A stretch of 64,000 nucleotides of DNA from Antitrichia curtipendula (lineage: Eukaryota > Streptophyta > Bryopsida > Hypnales > Leucodontaceae): positions 24,632,696-24,696,695 of the forward strand of contig OX579638.1 in NCBI GenBank assembly GCA_951230915.1. Reading direction: 5' to 3'. The notes beneath the pieces are model-generated. The model ran no database searches and was not told the DNA's origin. It saw only the letters and a program-made list of their open reading frames with translations. The position numbers and the translations under genes are program-made. This document shows positions 35,301-47,529 of the stretch, one piece after another (position 1 is the stretch's first letter; each line of letters starts with the position of its first letter).

Positions 35301-36227
35301 TTTGCGTGGCGGACTCTGAATTTTTTCTGAAGAGACGACGTGTCTGGACTCCCTGGAGTACGTGGTTACGGATCCTGACGGCTAGCCCTCCACTGTTGAA
35401 GAAAGACTGCACGCTGTGTGTGAATTGAAGCTCTGGCGATCGATCAGTTTGCGTAGCTAGCTAGCTAGATCAGTAACTTAACAGTAATTTAATTTCCTCC
35501 CATACGTTACCGTACCGATCCACTAGCTAGCTGCGCGCCTGCATATGCCGTTTGTGAGAGACAGACAGACTCACAGACAGTCAATCAAGTGGGGCTTCCA
35601 TTCAGTTGCAAAATAAGTAAGTGCGTGCGCCGAGAGAGCTCTTCATGTCAAGCACGTGACAAGCAACACGGTTGCAGCAGTGCCATCAAGGTTTTGAGGC
35701 GTTTAATGCGATCGCAATGTGCTCACTGCTCAGCAAGAAGGCTTGCGGTTTCCTTATGACAGTAACTTAACTTAACTTAGCTGCCCATCGATGTGTGGAA
35801 TGGGCTTTCGTACAGTACCGTACGTGTAGGTCAGTATCGGAAATTTGGATCATGTCTAAAATTGTACAAGTATTTCTGAAAAATCTGAAAAAAACTTCAT
35901 TGTTGCTAATTCTAAAAATCCAAAAATTATTCTTGAGAAAATTTAGGAAAAAATCACATTTACGCATGAATCCAAATTTAAGAGTGTTAGCTAAAAATTA
36001 GAGAAAAAATAAAGTGCCCTGAAAGTGCTAAAATCTAAATCGAGCCGTTGAATTGTCGAACTACAAAAATTAAATTATTTCGGCAGCAAGGTGCCGAATT
36101 TGACCTACGTGTATGGTAGTCACCATTGTTGTATTTCAAACATAAGTTAAAACCTTAAATCTTTACTAATATCATCTTTTCAAAAACTTGGGTTCCAATA
36201 GCAACAAGATTGGTGTAGGGTCACTAA
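32385..36227. other. AT-rich spacer, no gene
   Basis: 32385-35000 is AT-rich with poly(T) runs (for example 33380-33400). 35080-35780 is GC-richer with AGCTAGCTAG repeats near 35455-35468 and no supported gene. I see nothing else. Confidence 0.5.
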
Positions 36228-36518
36228 TATCATTACAAAAAATTTCAGTCATCGGGAGGGCTGTTAAGAAATTTTTTTCGGGCCCCCCCTTGCAGTGTAG
36301 TTACAAAAGAATATAAAAATATAAATTTTAATTAAAAAAATAAAAAAATAACTGCCAATCTGACGTGGCACAAGTAGTGCCATGTCAGATCCCCCCCATA
36401 TTAACAAAAATATTAACAAAAATAATAATAATAATTTTTTTTCATTTTTTTTCCTAATTGCACTGCGGCCCTGCAAAGCTTGTGACCTTCCTGAGGGCTG
36501 AAATTTTTTGTAATGATA
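36228..36518. mobile_element. 291-bp MITE with perfect inverted ends and TA flanks
   Basis: The left end TCATTACAAAAAATTTCAG (36230-36248) and its exact complement (36498-36516) are flanked by TA on both sides (36228-36229 and 36517-36518). The subterminal parts are also loosely inverted (GGGCC and CAGTG at both sides). A central palindrome at about 36360-36388 pairs CTGACGTGGCAC with GTGCCATGTCAG. No coding capacity. TA flanks suggest a Tc1/mariner-mobilised (Stowaway-like) MITE, but the ends differ from those of the pogo element at 27918, so that element is not an obvious helper. Confidence 0.8.
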
Positions 36519-37169
36519 AGAATGAGACTGCAATGGTTTGCAACATTTTAACTATGACCACCAAAAAATCTATTAACAATTTTATAATGGTTTAGCACAA
36601 CATAATTGTGCAATGTATTTGCAACTACATGAGATTGCCAAATATTTTTTGCATCAATTAAGGCATAGATAAGTGATGGTTCCATGCCCAAGACTTTTGC
36701 AAAAAGTTCATAACATTTTTGCAATGGTTCAAAATAGACTATGAATTTAAGGCAAATGACAAAACCTCTACAAAAACATTGCAAAATAATGAATGACGTG
36801 TTGTGACTGCTACTTCTTCTTGTTCTACATAGTGGGTGATGGAGGTATGATTGCCTTGAATTTCAATTTTTTTCTTCAGCAACATGAGACTTTTATTTTT
36901 CTTGCAAATCCTCAAAGTTGAAATTGCTTCTTATATGATGAATGGACTTCATTTTAGAGGCATGTTTATAAAATTATAAGAAGTTTGAGCCCTAAAGAGG
37001 GCCTTCAATTCCCTGAAAGAAAGCAGGAAACTGTAGCAGAAAAAACAAAAACTATACATATATAGTTTTTTTAAGTAAATTTTTTTTAGAAAATGGCAAG
37101 GCCTAGATGGCATAGAACATTTTGAATAAAGACTTTAAGAAAAATTTAAAAATGATTAAAAAACATTTT
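36519..37169. other. AT-rich spacer
   Basis: No gene or recognisable element seen. Confidence 0.5.
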
Positions 37170-37991
37170 TTAACCCCTAAGTGCCTAAGCCTTTCCAAGG
37201 GTGTTGTTTCTATGAAAAAAGAGCATAGGAGAGTAGTTATCCCCCATGAAGCAAAATTTATTTTTTTCGAAATCTGACCGCATAGATGTTTCTAGAGCTT
37301 GCTTGTTAGTATGTATACCAATTTTGAGTATAAAATTCAATAGAAGTTGTGAGATTATAACAAAAGAAAAGTATGCATTCTATTTTTAGTGTGCTGTCCC
37401 TCCCCACTATGTTGCTGAAATTTGCATATAAAAGTTTTTTGGGATGGGAGGTGACATGAACAACTACAAATAGTGTTAGTACACTAAAATGCACTTTCAA
37501 AAAACTTAATTTCACATGAAAAGCTATCAAACTCATTATACACTCGACCTTGTAATTGTTGGAATGCAATTTTGTTTGATAAGTGGAAATTGCAAAAAAC
37601 TCCAAATCAACACTTGCATGTTTAAATTTTCAAACGGTGAAAATCACGAAAACACTTTACTCTTTCCATTGGGACCATTTTCAAAGCAAATGAATATGTA
37701 CAATTTTTTAGATCTCAAATCAAGTGAAATTGATGAGCTTTGTTCAAAACCGAGAAATGAAGTAAAATTGGCAAGCTTTACTCTTCACTAATGGTACATA
37801 TATGTAGTTGAGGACCTCTAGAAAATCAAATATTAACCTTTTTCAGTGAAAAATGAAAGTTTTCAATAGTTAACCCTCAAAACTGCCCGTAAAATTTTCT
37901 AAAACGGTCAAACGTTTTTAACTGCCCATTGCAAAATGAGCCTGAAATTTCAGGTCGACCATATATAGTCGCCCAGGCAGTTAGGGGTTAA
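37170..37991 (+). mobile_element. TTAA-flanked non-autonomous element, copy C2
   Basis: The element is 37174-37987 (814 bp) between TTAA at 37170-37173 and TTAA at 37988-37991. The left end CCCCTAAGTGCC and right end GGCAGTTAGGGG are inverted repeats with one mismatch. It aligns along its full length with C1 and has no coding capacity. Its ends are closer than those of C1 to the CCCCTAA consensus, so it is probably the better-preserved copy. Confidence 0.75.
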
Positions 37992-39269
37992 TATTAAATT
38001 TAAAATTAATAAATTAATAAAATATTTAGAATTTGATGTGGCATTAGTAATTAGATTGTGATTTATTTTATTATTATTTATTTATAAAATTATTATTATT
38101 TGTTTTTTTATTATTTTAATATTTTGATATTTTATTATTATTAAATAATTTGGTCAATATTGCGTTGGTTCACAACTTGGGAAACCTTTTTTTAACAGTC
38201 CTTTTAAGGCCTTAAATTTTTCCTAATGAAAGAAAAGGAAGAAGATCATTACCTCTTCACTTGTGTTTGATGGTAAAAAATGTCTTGCAAAAATATAGAT
38301 TCATATTTGTAACTTATGAGCCATGCCTAGATACAAGGGATTTGGAGATTTCTAGAAAAGTTTGAAAATGGGGTATCAAACTTTGTTACTCTTGCAATGA
38401 AATTTGTCATGAAATTAGGTAGTATTGGATTTATCACTTCACATGATAACCACTTATCAATAATAATCACAATAAAGACTTTGCTGGACAATTTGACTAT
38501 CTATGTTCCACAGACAAGGGGATTGCCAACTATCTTTAGAGGTTGTTTTCAAAGATCAACTTCATGATTTATATCTAGTACTTCTTTAGAGTACCTTATT
38601 AGAAATAGTTATGATCTTTTTAGAAGAACCATTGTGATACATTGAGAGTCTCGTCATTTAGGATCCTTCATTAAGTAGGAAGGCCCATTGAAGAGATTTG
38701 GTTGATTCTAAGCAAATACGAATTGTTCATTTAGTTGAAAGCGGTCATTCTTGAATAATTGAGATTTGGATCACATTGGATGAAATATATAGTATACAAT
38801 TAATATAGACTTATGACAATAAAAATTGGAGTGAAGTAGAGATCACACTGGGAATTCTAATTTTTGAAAGTAAAAACATATAATAATTAACTATTTCTAC
38901 ATGATGAACAATTTTTGTTTTAAGAATATTTTGTAATCTTTTTTTTGTGAGTGACATGATCGATGGAGATTTACTTTATTTATTTCTAGTTCTTTTTTGG
39001 TATAGATGTATTCCCATATGTACACATACCTTTCACACCCATTTGAAAGCTTCCCCCAAATAATTTGTTAACCCTTCAAGATCCTTGATGTGGCACTTGT
39101 TTAGTTCTTCAAAACCCGGTTCAATATGAGAATTGAAGGAAACTACGGTAGCCGGTAAAATTCAAAAAAGTTCCCGAACACTGAATGACCTTCGTCATCC
39201 TTGCAATCACCTTGCTCCCCACTGTCCCTAGTCTCCTCCCCGTGGTGTCAATTAGGGTTTGTGTCAGGG
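37992..39269. other. spacer upstream of the lipase gene
   Basis: AT-rich from 37992 to 39060. TTAACCCTTCAAGATCC at 39068 looks like a lone TTAA-element left end. The last 150 bases before the lipase ATG are GC-richer and presumably carry its promoter and leader; I see no clear TATA box. Confidence 0.4.
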
Positions 39270-42200
39270 ATGGCGAGCAAGCAAGCAACTCGCCTTTCAT
39301 GGCTACCGATTTTGGTGCTGCTGCAGTTCCACCAAGCTGGGCCGTCATCGCAAGCTGGAGATGGTTGGAACGAAATCCTCACCGGCCTGACTGAGTTCGA
39401 CGGCCCTACATTCCGAGACCGAGTTGCGGAGCCTCTGGTGCAGCTCAGTGCTAACGCGTACAGGTACCCCGAGGTCATCGATGTTCCAGGATGGATTCCG
39501 TCCTCCAAAGTAGCACCGATTGCGCCTGCCGAAGGTGGAATGCATGCGCTGGTTTATGAGGTAAATGCAAACCCTACACTGATTTTGTTGAGGTTGAGGT
39601 TTTAGTAGACCTCTCTGGATGCGGAGATGAGCCCTTCTATCACTCACATCTACAGCGGCTCTCAGAATGTTTCATACACGTACAAAAATTGGCATAGCTA
39701 ATTGAGGAATTAGAGATTTGAAACAAAATTTTGGACCTGCTGAAGTACAAGAAACACACACTTGTATAAAATAAAAAAACACTTTTTGATTTTTTAACAA
39801 TTTAACCAAACTTAGTAGTAAAAAAAACCTTTTGATACAAGTAGATTTTTTTCCAAGACTTTTTAGTAAGTGGAATGAGAAAAATTTACTTGTGTGAAAA
39901 TTATTTTTTCACCAATAAGTCTGAATAAATTATAAAAAATCAAAAAATGTTTTAAATTTTTTGAAAATTTATTTTATACAAGTTTGTTACTTGTACTTTA
40001 ATGTCCAAAATTTGTTGGGAAAATCTAATTTATCTATTAGTTATGACCATTTTTGAAGTGTATGAATACTTATAAGTGTATGAATACTTGTGAACTTTAC
40101 TGAATGTGCATTTGTTTTGCTTAGGTTTAGGGTTTAGTCAAATCTTGAGTAAAGCTCTCCGCATGTAGAGACTAGCCCTAGTGTATGTTATCAACAGTTG
40201 GTTTCAAACTTTATTGAATGTGGGTTTGTTGAGTAGGTGCTCTAAACATTCAAGCACGAAACTTGGTTTGCTTGAATGCTTAAGATTTAGTCGACTCTCT
40301 GAGTAGAGCTCTCCGCATGCCGAGACTAGCTCTAATGTATGTTGTCAATAGCTGGTTTGAAACCTTATTGAATCTGGTTTTGTGCAGTAGCCCCTCTGAA
40401 CATTCAAGCATAACTCTTGTTTGAGGACCCAACCTAGATGGTTTTTATGTAAAAACAGGGAAAACAATGGTTGTAATTACACTGGTTTAACAAGAGGTGA
40501 TAAGGGTGCCATTCAAATCAATAGAACACTAAGATCTCTATTGTTCCACTCACTGTTACATAAGGTGGTCAATTAGGGTGGCTTTGTTCTCTCTTTGCAG
40601 GAAGAGAATGGGGGTGCAGACGGTCGCGTTGTGTTGGCCTTCAGAGGCACTCAACTCGGGAAAACCCTAGATTGTGTTGCTGATATTTGCGCTGACATAT
40701 CTCTGTGGGTACTTCCGGGTGATTGTAAGTTTAATCCTGCTAAGTGCTCTCAGTTTGACAACGCCACCCTGGACTATTTCGCCCAAGCGATCGATTACAC
40801 GCTGAAGGTGATTGATCTCCTGCACATGTCAAGTGACTGTTCCTCAGCATTAGATTTTAGCAACTATCTTGAGTATTATGACTCCTGAATCTTGACCGCG
40901 GTGGTTGTTGCATTGATGTTTTTGTTCTTCGTTTCGTGGATGTGGTTTAGGTACTAAGTGCTTATCCATCTGCATCCCTTTTGTTAACAGGTATGCTGTC
41001 TTCTTCTGTGCTAGTAACATGCTAAAAAAATTCCCTTATGCACTTCACATTCTAGAGAACTCTGGTAGATCGTGATGGATAACTTTCATGACCCAACTGT
41101 TTTCAGAACGTTAGAGAACGTTATGCGAAGTTATACTCTTGAATTAAGTGTTTAGTTTATCAAATGGCTCACTTTGAACTCAACGTTATGAGCAATAACC
41201 CTCTTGTTCTTAATTAAATGAAAACTTGACACATCTGCATTGACTAGTCAACTTAGCATTTTGGTATGGTATTAGGAAGGCTAGCCTTGCATGGAAATTT
41301 GCAACCCTCTGAATCGGGCAGTATGTGAGCTCTTAGTCTGACTTCGAACGGAAAGTCGCAATCGAGATGTGCTGGTGATCTTGAGTAAAAAAAATTGAGT
41401 TTTAAGTTGGCTGATTATTGTAAGTGGCTCGGCAGGACATAGTTTGGGAGCTGGTCTGGCAATTTTAGTTTCTGCAGCCGTATCCACGTCCCCGGGATAT
41501 CCTGTCGTGGCTTTTGGGTCTGCCCTTCTCTTTTGTCGTGCTACCCTTTAATTATAGGAGATCTATCCTATATGTTTTTTTTAAAGATATCTGCTCTGCT
41601 TAACCGTATAATTTCGTCTTTGGATGGTGAAATTCCATTTTTCTTACATGTCGCTTATTGTTTCAGTTCGGCAGGGACTAAGACTGCGCTTCAAGTTCGG
41701 AACCTGAATCTCGATGCAGAACACCTGAAGAGGATTGTCACCATCGCAGATCAGTAAGTATTGCATCACAGCTTTTTTTCACGTATTTCTTATTAACATC
41801 ACAAAAGTCTCTCCCCCCATTGATTGTTAATAGTCTGAATGTTGCTTCAATGAATTGATGGATTGATAAGTTTTTATGTATCTGTTTAGTACATTTTCAA
41901 TTTCTCTTCTTTAAACTCAATCGAAGATACTGGAAAGACACGCAAGTGTCACTAAAACGATGCCATATCTATATTGACCCTTCGATCAAGTAAATCAACA
42001 TTGAAACAATTGATGATCCGTGGGGAGGGACTTTTGTGATGAACACTTGCAATGCCAACACGGGCATTTGCTGTGGTAGAAGAAAATGGAACTACTAGAA
42101 TTCTTGTTACAAACTTATTTGGATGTGTGGCAGCAATTGTCGCTTGCAGTTTTAACAACAATCTCTTTTGTGGATGATACTATTTTTTTCCGATGACAAT

Positions 42201-42501
42201 GCACTGAAAACCATACTAAATCTTTCCTTGGAGCAGGTGGGATGAAGTACTGAGAACCACCTGGGATGAACAGCTTGGTTGGGTGTGCTTGTACGAGGGA
42301 AAAATGAACGTTGCTTGTAAGAAGTGTTTCGATTCACCCACTTGCATACTCGAAACAGTTTCAAGCCGTCAAAGGAGCATGCTGGAAGGACCTTTTAATG
42401 AACTTTACTGCAAGACATGCTTCTTTTTGACACACTACCTGGCCAAACTCATCCAAACAATACAGAAAGGGGCGCAACCTGCTTGCGAATTTCTTGCTTA
42501 G
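39270..42501 (+). CDS. secreted class-3-type lipase (alpha/beta hydrolase), six exons
   Basis: A 323-residue serine hydrolase expected to cleave acyl esters, probably in the secretory pathway or outside the cell. Exons joining in phase by GT-AG: 39270-39560, 40601-40807, 40951-40990, 41436-41517, 41667-41753 and 42237-42501. Residues 1-29 form a signal peptide (WLPILVLLQF core). VVLAFRGT (107-114) is the family's conserved strand and loop. The nucleophile elbow is GHSLG with Ser182. Asp235 in ADQWDEV and a later His (for example His302) are likely triad partners (inference). The third exon is only 40 nt and supplies the strand just before the elbow, so its inclusion decides function. The C-terminal 70 residues are Cys-rich (C253, C263, C266, C272, C294, C297, C319), suggesting disulfides. 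ATG 39270 is chosen because it opens directly into the signal peptide. No damage is visible. Confidence 0.88.
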
Positions 42502-43978
42502 TATCTCTTTGAGCCCGTGGAGCGTATGGCTTAATAACTTCAAAGTCTGGTTGGAAGCAATTCTCCCGCTGTTGTAGTTCCAGACACATTCAGTGTTGTG
42601 TAGAAAAGGGTTAGACAAATGTTCATATAAAACCTACTTGAGAAAGATCAGTATCTGAGTGCTGTAGATATTTCCTTTCCAAATTACTTCTCTTTGGCCT
42701 GGTCTTCCCCGAGAGCCCCAGATACAAAGATTCTACTTCCTTTAGGTTGGGTCGGCATAACTGTTGGAAGTAGCTCCGTGTAAACCCCATCAGAACTCTC
42801 ATTATTGGATACCTCTGGCTTCTTTTGAGAAGCTATATTGATATGTTATCCCCCGTGTTTTTTTAAGGAGATTTCACCTACTTCTTTTCGTCATTAATCA
42901 GTCTCACTGTCTCGAAAATACAGGAAGTAAAATTGACACATAGCTGGGAATGTGACACCACGTTCAAAAGCTGCTGACACGTGCATCAATTGTGGCATTA
43001 TGACGTCATTTTTCCCCAAATTGCCACTGAGCTAAATCCCTGATCGTGGATCCACAAGCGAGATTTAAGAGTTTAAGCTTACCGTGCAGGAAATGAAATG
43101 GAGTTTACCATCTCTATGGAACCTTAATGCCAAGTCCAGTTTTAAAGGCGGATTTGCCAGAAAAGTGTTATGACTCATAATGCAACCCCTCTTTGTATAC
43201 CCTTAGATTTGTGAAAAGTACAAATACGGATGTTTGTGATGAACTATTAGACTTGGTATTGTGTCCCATAATGCTCGAGAGCCTCCAGGCTCTTGAGCAT
43301 TATTTAGTCCATTAAAGTAACTACATCCCAAATGGCACACTACCTAAAATTGCACACTAGAGATTCTTGCCTAAAATATATTCTCATTATTCATGAGATT
43401 CTATGATCGCTTTAGGAACACCTATTTTCAGCACTTTGAAAATTCATAATTTATTCAAACGGTGTCCAAAAAATGCATTCTAAGAGAATCTAAAATCCCC
43501 TTTTTGCTACCAACACGATGCCCCAAAAAGTTTTCCATTATAGTAATGGGAACCATGCTGAATTGCTTATTTGTGCAATTTAAGGTGTAATTATTTACCA
43601 CCTCCTAAGTGATGAACCCATGATGTTAAACTCTTAAAAAAAACCTTCTGATCATGGTAAACGGTACGTCACAACAGATCAAGTTGTACTGAATACATGA
43701 GTGTGAACTGCCTTCAACAGATCAATCCGACCTTGCACTGTTGCGTCACGTTCAGATTGAGGTGGCATTCCATGATGCTGCCACCTTCTAATGTACACGT
43801 CGAAGATTTGAGGCATGGCCAGCATAGATTTGTTTCCCACCTAGAATTGTCACTACTTTCCATTCAAGAAGGCATGTTTTCCACTTTCTAGATCCTGAGA
43901 TCGTCTACCAAAAAGTTCCTAAAAACTCGGTACTCGACACCGCACCTTGCAAGCCGTTCATCGATTCATCACAGAGCT
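42502..43978. other. spacer between lipase and secreted-protein genes
   Basis: The first 150 bases are the lipase 3' untranslated region. A diverged second copy of repeat F lies at 43425-43600. No other gene is supported. Confidence 0.5.
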
Positions 43979-43984
43979 TATAAA
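43979..43984 (+). promoter_or_regulatory. TATA box of the small secreted-protein gene
   Basis: TATAAA 63 bases before the ATG at 44047, which allows a start site near 44010 and a short leader. Confidence 0.6.
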
Positions 43985-44046
43985 CTCTCCTGTCACGTCC
44001 CTCCATGGCAAATATTCACTTTTAGACCTCACTTCGGCAGCTAGTT

Positions 44047-44779
44047 ATGGCGTTGAAGCTGATCAGGCATTCGTGCGCTCTGTCCATCATCTTTCTTGCG
44101 CTCCTTACTCTTCATGCTTTCGCCACCCACTCTGCAGCTCGACCTCTGGACGACAAAAGCACGAACCACGATGACGAGGTAAACCTTGAGACTTACGGTC
44201 ATTTTTGCCATATTGAAGTGCATGCTTCAGAGCATCACTTAGATTGTGGCAAATTGCTATAAATTTGTGACAGATTGTAGGTAATTGTAGATGTGACAGA
44301 TTCATTTAATTTAACTTGTGACAAAATGATTGTATGCAGTTACATTCTGAAAGCTAGAAACACGATTGAAACTGCGTCGATTTTACTGAATTACTCAGCC
44401 ATTTTATCAGCGAACAATGAAGTTGTATAGTTAGTACCGATTTCGATTCCCTTTTTCGCTCAAGTTGTGGGCACACAGGAATCGACCTAGACTACAATAG
44501 TCCTGATTAATGTTAATTACATTCTGCTCACTAAGTCTTCGGATTGTGCAGATGACAAGTGCTGAAATGCAGAAGCGGTACATTCGGCCAGACGGTGCAG
44601 TAGAAGCGGAAATTGAAGGTGCCGAAGGATTGGAAGGTGACAATGGAGGAGGTCTTCGGTGGAACCGAGGAGAGTGGAACGAAGGAGGAGGATGGGATGA
44701 AGGAGGCAACTGGGACAAAGGCGGAGGCTGGAACAATCGACCGCCCTGGGCTGCACCAGTTGCAAGTGGCAAGGAGTAA
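44047..44779 (+). CDS. small secreted Gly/Trp-rich protein, two exons
   Basis: 119 residues. Exon 1 (44047-44178) encodes a clear signal peptide: MALKLIRHSC followed by a hydrophobic ALSIIFLALL core, with probable cleavage after THSA near residue 30. Exon 2 (44552-44779) joins in phase 0 after TTGTGCAG. The mature protein has an acidic middle (GAEGLEGDNGG) and then three to four short repeats of a WxxGG type (residues about 85-108, such as GGGWDEGGNW), and ends in PPWAAPVASGKE. This pattern suits an apoplastic or cell-wall glycine-rich protein. I do not recognise a named family. A TATA box at 43979 and the consistent splice sites support a real gene. Confidence 0.7.
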
Positions 44780-46266
44780 TTGTTATTACTCAGGCTTATT
44801 TGAAACTTGATATGCTGTATACATACAGGCTCCGTTTTTTATCTCTTGAAGTGTAAAATATTTGAACGCAGAAGTAAAGCAGTTTCGCAATTGGAAAGAG
44901 CTTGAATAGACTTAGTCCGGGATAGCTAGTTTGTAGGCTAAGTATATATCGTGTATCGATTACTACAATATCGTTACAACATGTTACTGTGTTGTCTTTG
45001 ACTAGTTCACTGTAATATCCATTTGGTCAAACTTAAGATTGTTTTGTTCTTCAGTAAACAGTGTCATGAGCATCTTTGTGTAATGTTACGTATTTCAGCG
45101 GACGCTGCTTATTAGAATATGTAGAGGACAGCACCCTGCCATGGCTCTTCTCGATACCTCGCTCCCACTCAAATATACTATCACCAAAAACCTGAAAGGG
45201 CATGTCTGGGATATCGGGGACTGATGTGCATTCATGCGCCTGAGAAATTTAACCCCCAGTAGGGCCTGGTCCTTCACTTCAATCCTTGGTCGTGGAAATT
45301 CATCATGTCCATTTCATATCCATGTGTTGTAGAATCTGGCATGATCATGCCTCAGTTCAAGAGTCCTTTTCTTCTTCTCGTTTTGATAATGAACTGGATG
45401 TTTTTGAAGGTCATGTCCAGGACTGTGTTATGAGCTTCATGACAAGAACATATCCTGTAAGACCAACACAGATTCCCACACAGCTAAACACCTTCTACAT
45501 GGTCTATTTGCCTGAACTATCACAAGGTGGGTAGAATTCTAGAAGAGAAACTAAAATACACTGCATCCCACCTACAAGTTAGGATCTAGTTGAGCCTTAT
45601 TCATTGTGAGCTTTTGAGAGGTAGACGCTATTTGGGAATTGGATTCACGAGGGGAAAGAGGAAACCACTGAAACCTTGTAACTACTTAACGGAAGTATAA
45701 GAACACCTCCATTTTGGCATAATCAATCCCAGGGCAAGTGTGAGGACCAAGATGTGTACATGGCTGTGGCTCTGCCCTTCGAAACCGAGAGAGGTCGTAT
45801 TTGGTCAGGAAAGAATTCAGGGACCTTGTATTCACACTCCAAATCATCTGCAACCCAGTCCAAGCACCCAGTTTAGGCAATAGGCATTAGGCAATAATTT
45901 AGCACCATTTTATGGTATATCCTCCCCTCTCCTTTTTGTGCAGCTATCTATAATTGCTCTGCGATTGCCCAAGTAGAGAGTCACCCTCATTCATGAAGAT
46001 TTTTTTATATCTTTAAAACGGTTTGAAAAATATGAGACCCAAAGGCAAACAACCTGGACAAGGTTTCTGCAATGTGACGTTACTGGACACTTTGCTTCTG
46101 TTTCGGGGAACTCACTGTGAGTGTGTTTCCTAAGTTGCACAATCCTTCTCCAGTCACTTGAAACCCTACCCTTCTTTGCATTTTGCTCCCGAGGATTTCA
46201 TGCTTGCAACAATAGTCGCTTGAGCGTACATTCTAGAGTAGTAAATTCAGCTAGCAGCTAAAACAT
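44780..46266. other. spacer, one weak exon candidate
   Basis: A plus-strand frame ending at 45534 follows a TTGTAG acceptor-like site at 45331 and encodes about 65 residues of ordinary composition. With no neighbouring exon it is not called. Otherwise I see nothing. Confidence 0.4.
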
Positions 46267-46293
46267 TAAACCCTAAATCCTAAACCCTAAACC
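46267..46293. repeat. short plant telomere-like repeat (CCCTAAA)
   Basis: Three degenerate units: TAAACCCTAAATCCTAAACC followed by CTAAACC. Such telo-boxes occur in plant promoters (established knowledge). Here it lies beside unassigned coding sequence, so its role is open. Confidence 0.7.
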
Positions 46294-46368
46294 ATTGAAT
46301 TGAAGAACTTGGTCCCTCATCGATCAACCCATGATGCTTATTCCCCACCCACCCTCCCTCGATCTCGC

Positions 46369-46949
46369 TCACGCAGTCTTTCCCCAAGCTTTCCAGAGGC
46401 TCTTCACGCCCCCTTTCCCCTTCTCCAGCACCCTCTTCCAATGCTCCCCAACAATCCTCCTCTCCACATTCGCCTCCTCGATCTCCAACAACCGACCTTC
46501 ACAATCCTCCTCCTCCACCCTCCCAACTCCCCCTCCTCCCCTCTCCCGGCACTCCCTTATCAACCTCCTCGCCATCCTTCGTGTGTACTGCCAACAATTC
46601 TGATCTCGCAGGGAGTATTCCGGACTGAAGTCCACCAACATGGCCACCACCTCCGGGACTCGTCCGATGTCCCTGTCGAAGCAGCGGATGCTGAACAAAC
46701 ACACACTGCTCTTCAGAAGCTCAAAGCTGTTTTCGACGCTGATGAGAATGCCGGCTTGCTCGGGGGGGTGACCCGTCTTCTCCGCACGGAGAAAGAGAGT
46801 TTCTGTGCCGAAGGTGCCCAGTGGGAATTCGAGGACGAGGTAGTCGTGGTTGAGGAGGGATGCTGGCTTGGCTATGGTGGTGGAGTGCGAGCCTGGCGAC
46901 GGGAGGAGCTTGTGGGGAGGAGCTTGGGGTCCCTCTCCGAAGGATAAAC
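46369..46949 (-). CDS. unknown protein, probable 3' exon
   Basis: On the minus strand an open frame of about 195 codons starts after an acceptor-like CCCAG (46954-46950) and ends at 46369. There is no ATG near its upstream stop, so it is probably a downstream exon. The residues are well mixed and protein-like (for example DYLVLEFPLGTFGTETLF and VCLFSIRCFDRDIGRVPE), followed by a Glu/Gly-rich tail. I do not recognise the family. The plus strand of the same stretch is also open but is Pro/Ser/Leu-rich low complexity. It could be the last exon of the minus-strand gene starting at 48189, which is unproven. Confidence 0.4.
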
Positions 46950-47529
46950 CTGGGCTTGCCAAAAGATGATGCAATCCTCAGTTCCGTTTCGTGAAGGTCA
47001 GGTAAGGATTTGAATGTTTAGGAAGGTGTGATTGCCTCTTATTGGAATTTGGGAATTTTGATGAAGGAATGATGCGTGTTGGTTAGGAGTTGGAAGAGAA
47101 GGTCTGGCGAAGTGAAACAAGAGGATTTCTGTCCCAAAATGGATTACGTAATGTGAAGGCAGAGCCTTGGTACGAAAAATAAGATGGCAAGGCCACATGT
47201 TCAATGGGCACTCATATAGTGGATTCATTTTTGTGTAAGGCCACATGTTCAATGGCTTATCACAATAGCTTCCACTACTGATGGTTTACTGTGCCTTTCC
47301 TAGGTGTGATATTTAGGGCAGAGTTGATAGTGGATGCTCATACCTAAGCAAGTCGTCTCTAGTAGAAATTGGTTCTTTACGACAGGTTCTTTACAAAGAG
47401 GTTCCTTGCAACTACGTTTTTTATTCTTTCGGTCGCAGACTTGACAATTTAAGTTTCCAATGACCAAGATTTTAATTGTGGTTGAAAGATCAGGAGTTTG
47501 CTACAAAGATTAGGAGCTTGGGGAAATTG

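Noticed and set aside
39068..39090. TTAACCCTTCAAGATCC resembling a TTAA-element left end
   Set aside because: No right end within 2 kb and only partial match to the consensus.
45331..45534. Exon-like 65-codon stretch after a TTGTAG site
   Set aside because: No neighbouring exon and no recognised family.
46300..46947. 215-codon Pro/Ser/Leu-rich frame on the plus strand
   Set aside because: It overlaps a better-mixed minus-strand frame and looks low-complexity; its upstream start is not an ATG. It is not excluded completely, since a telo-box lies just upstream.
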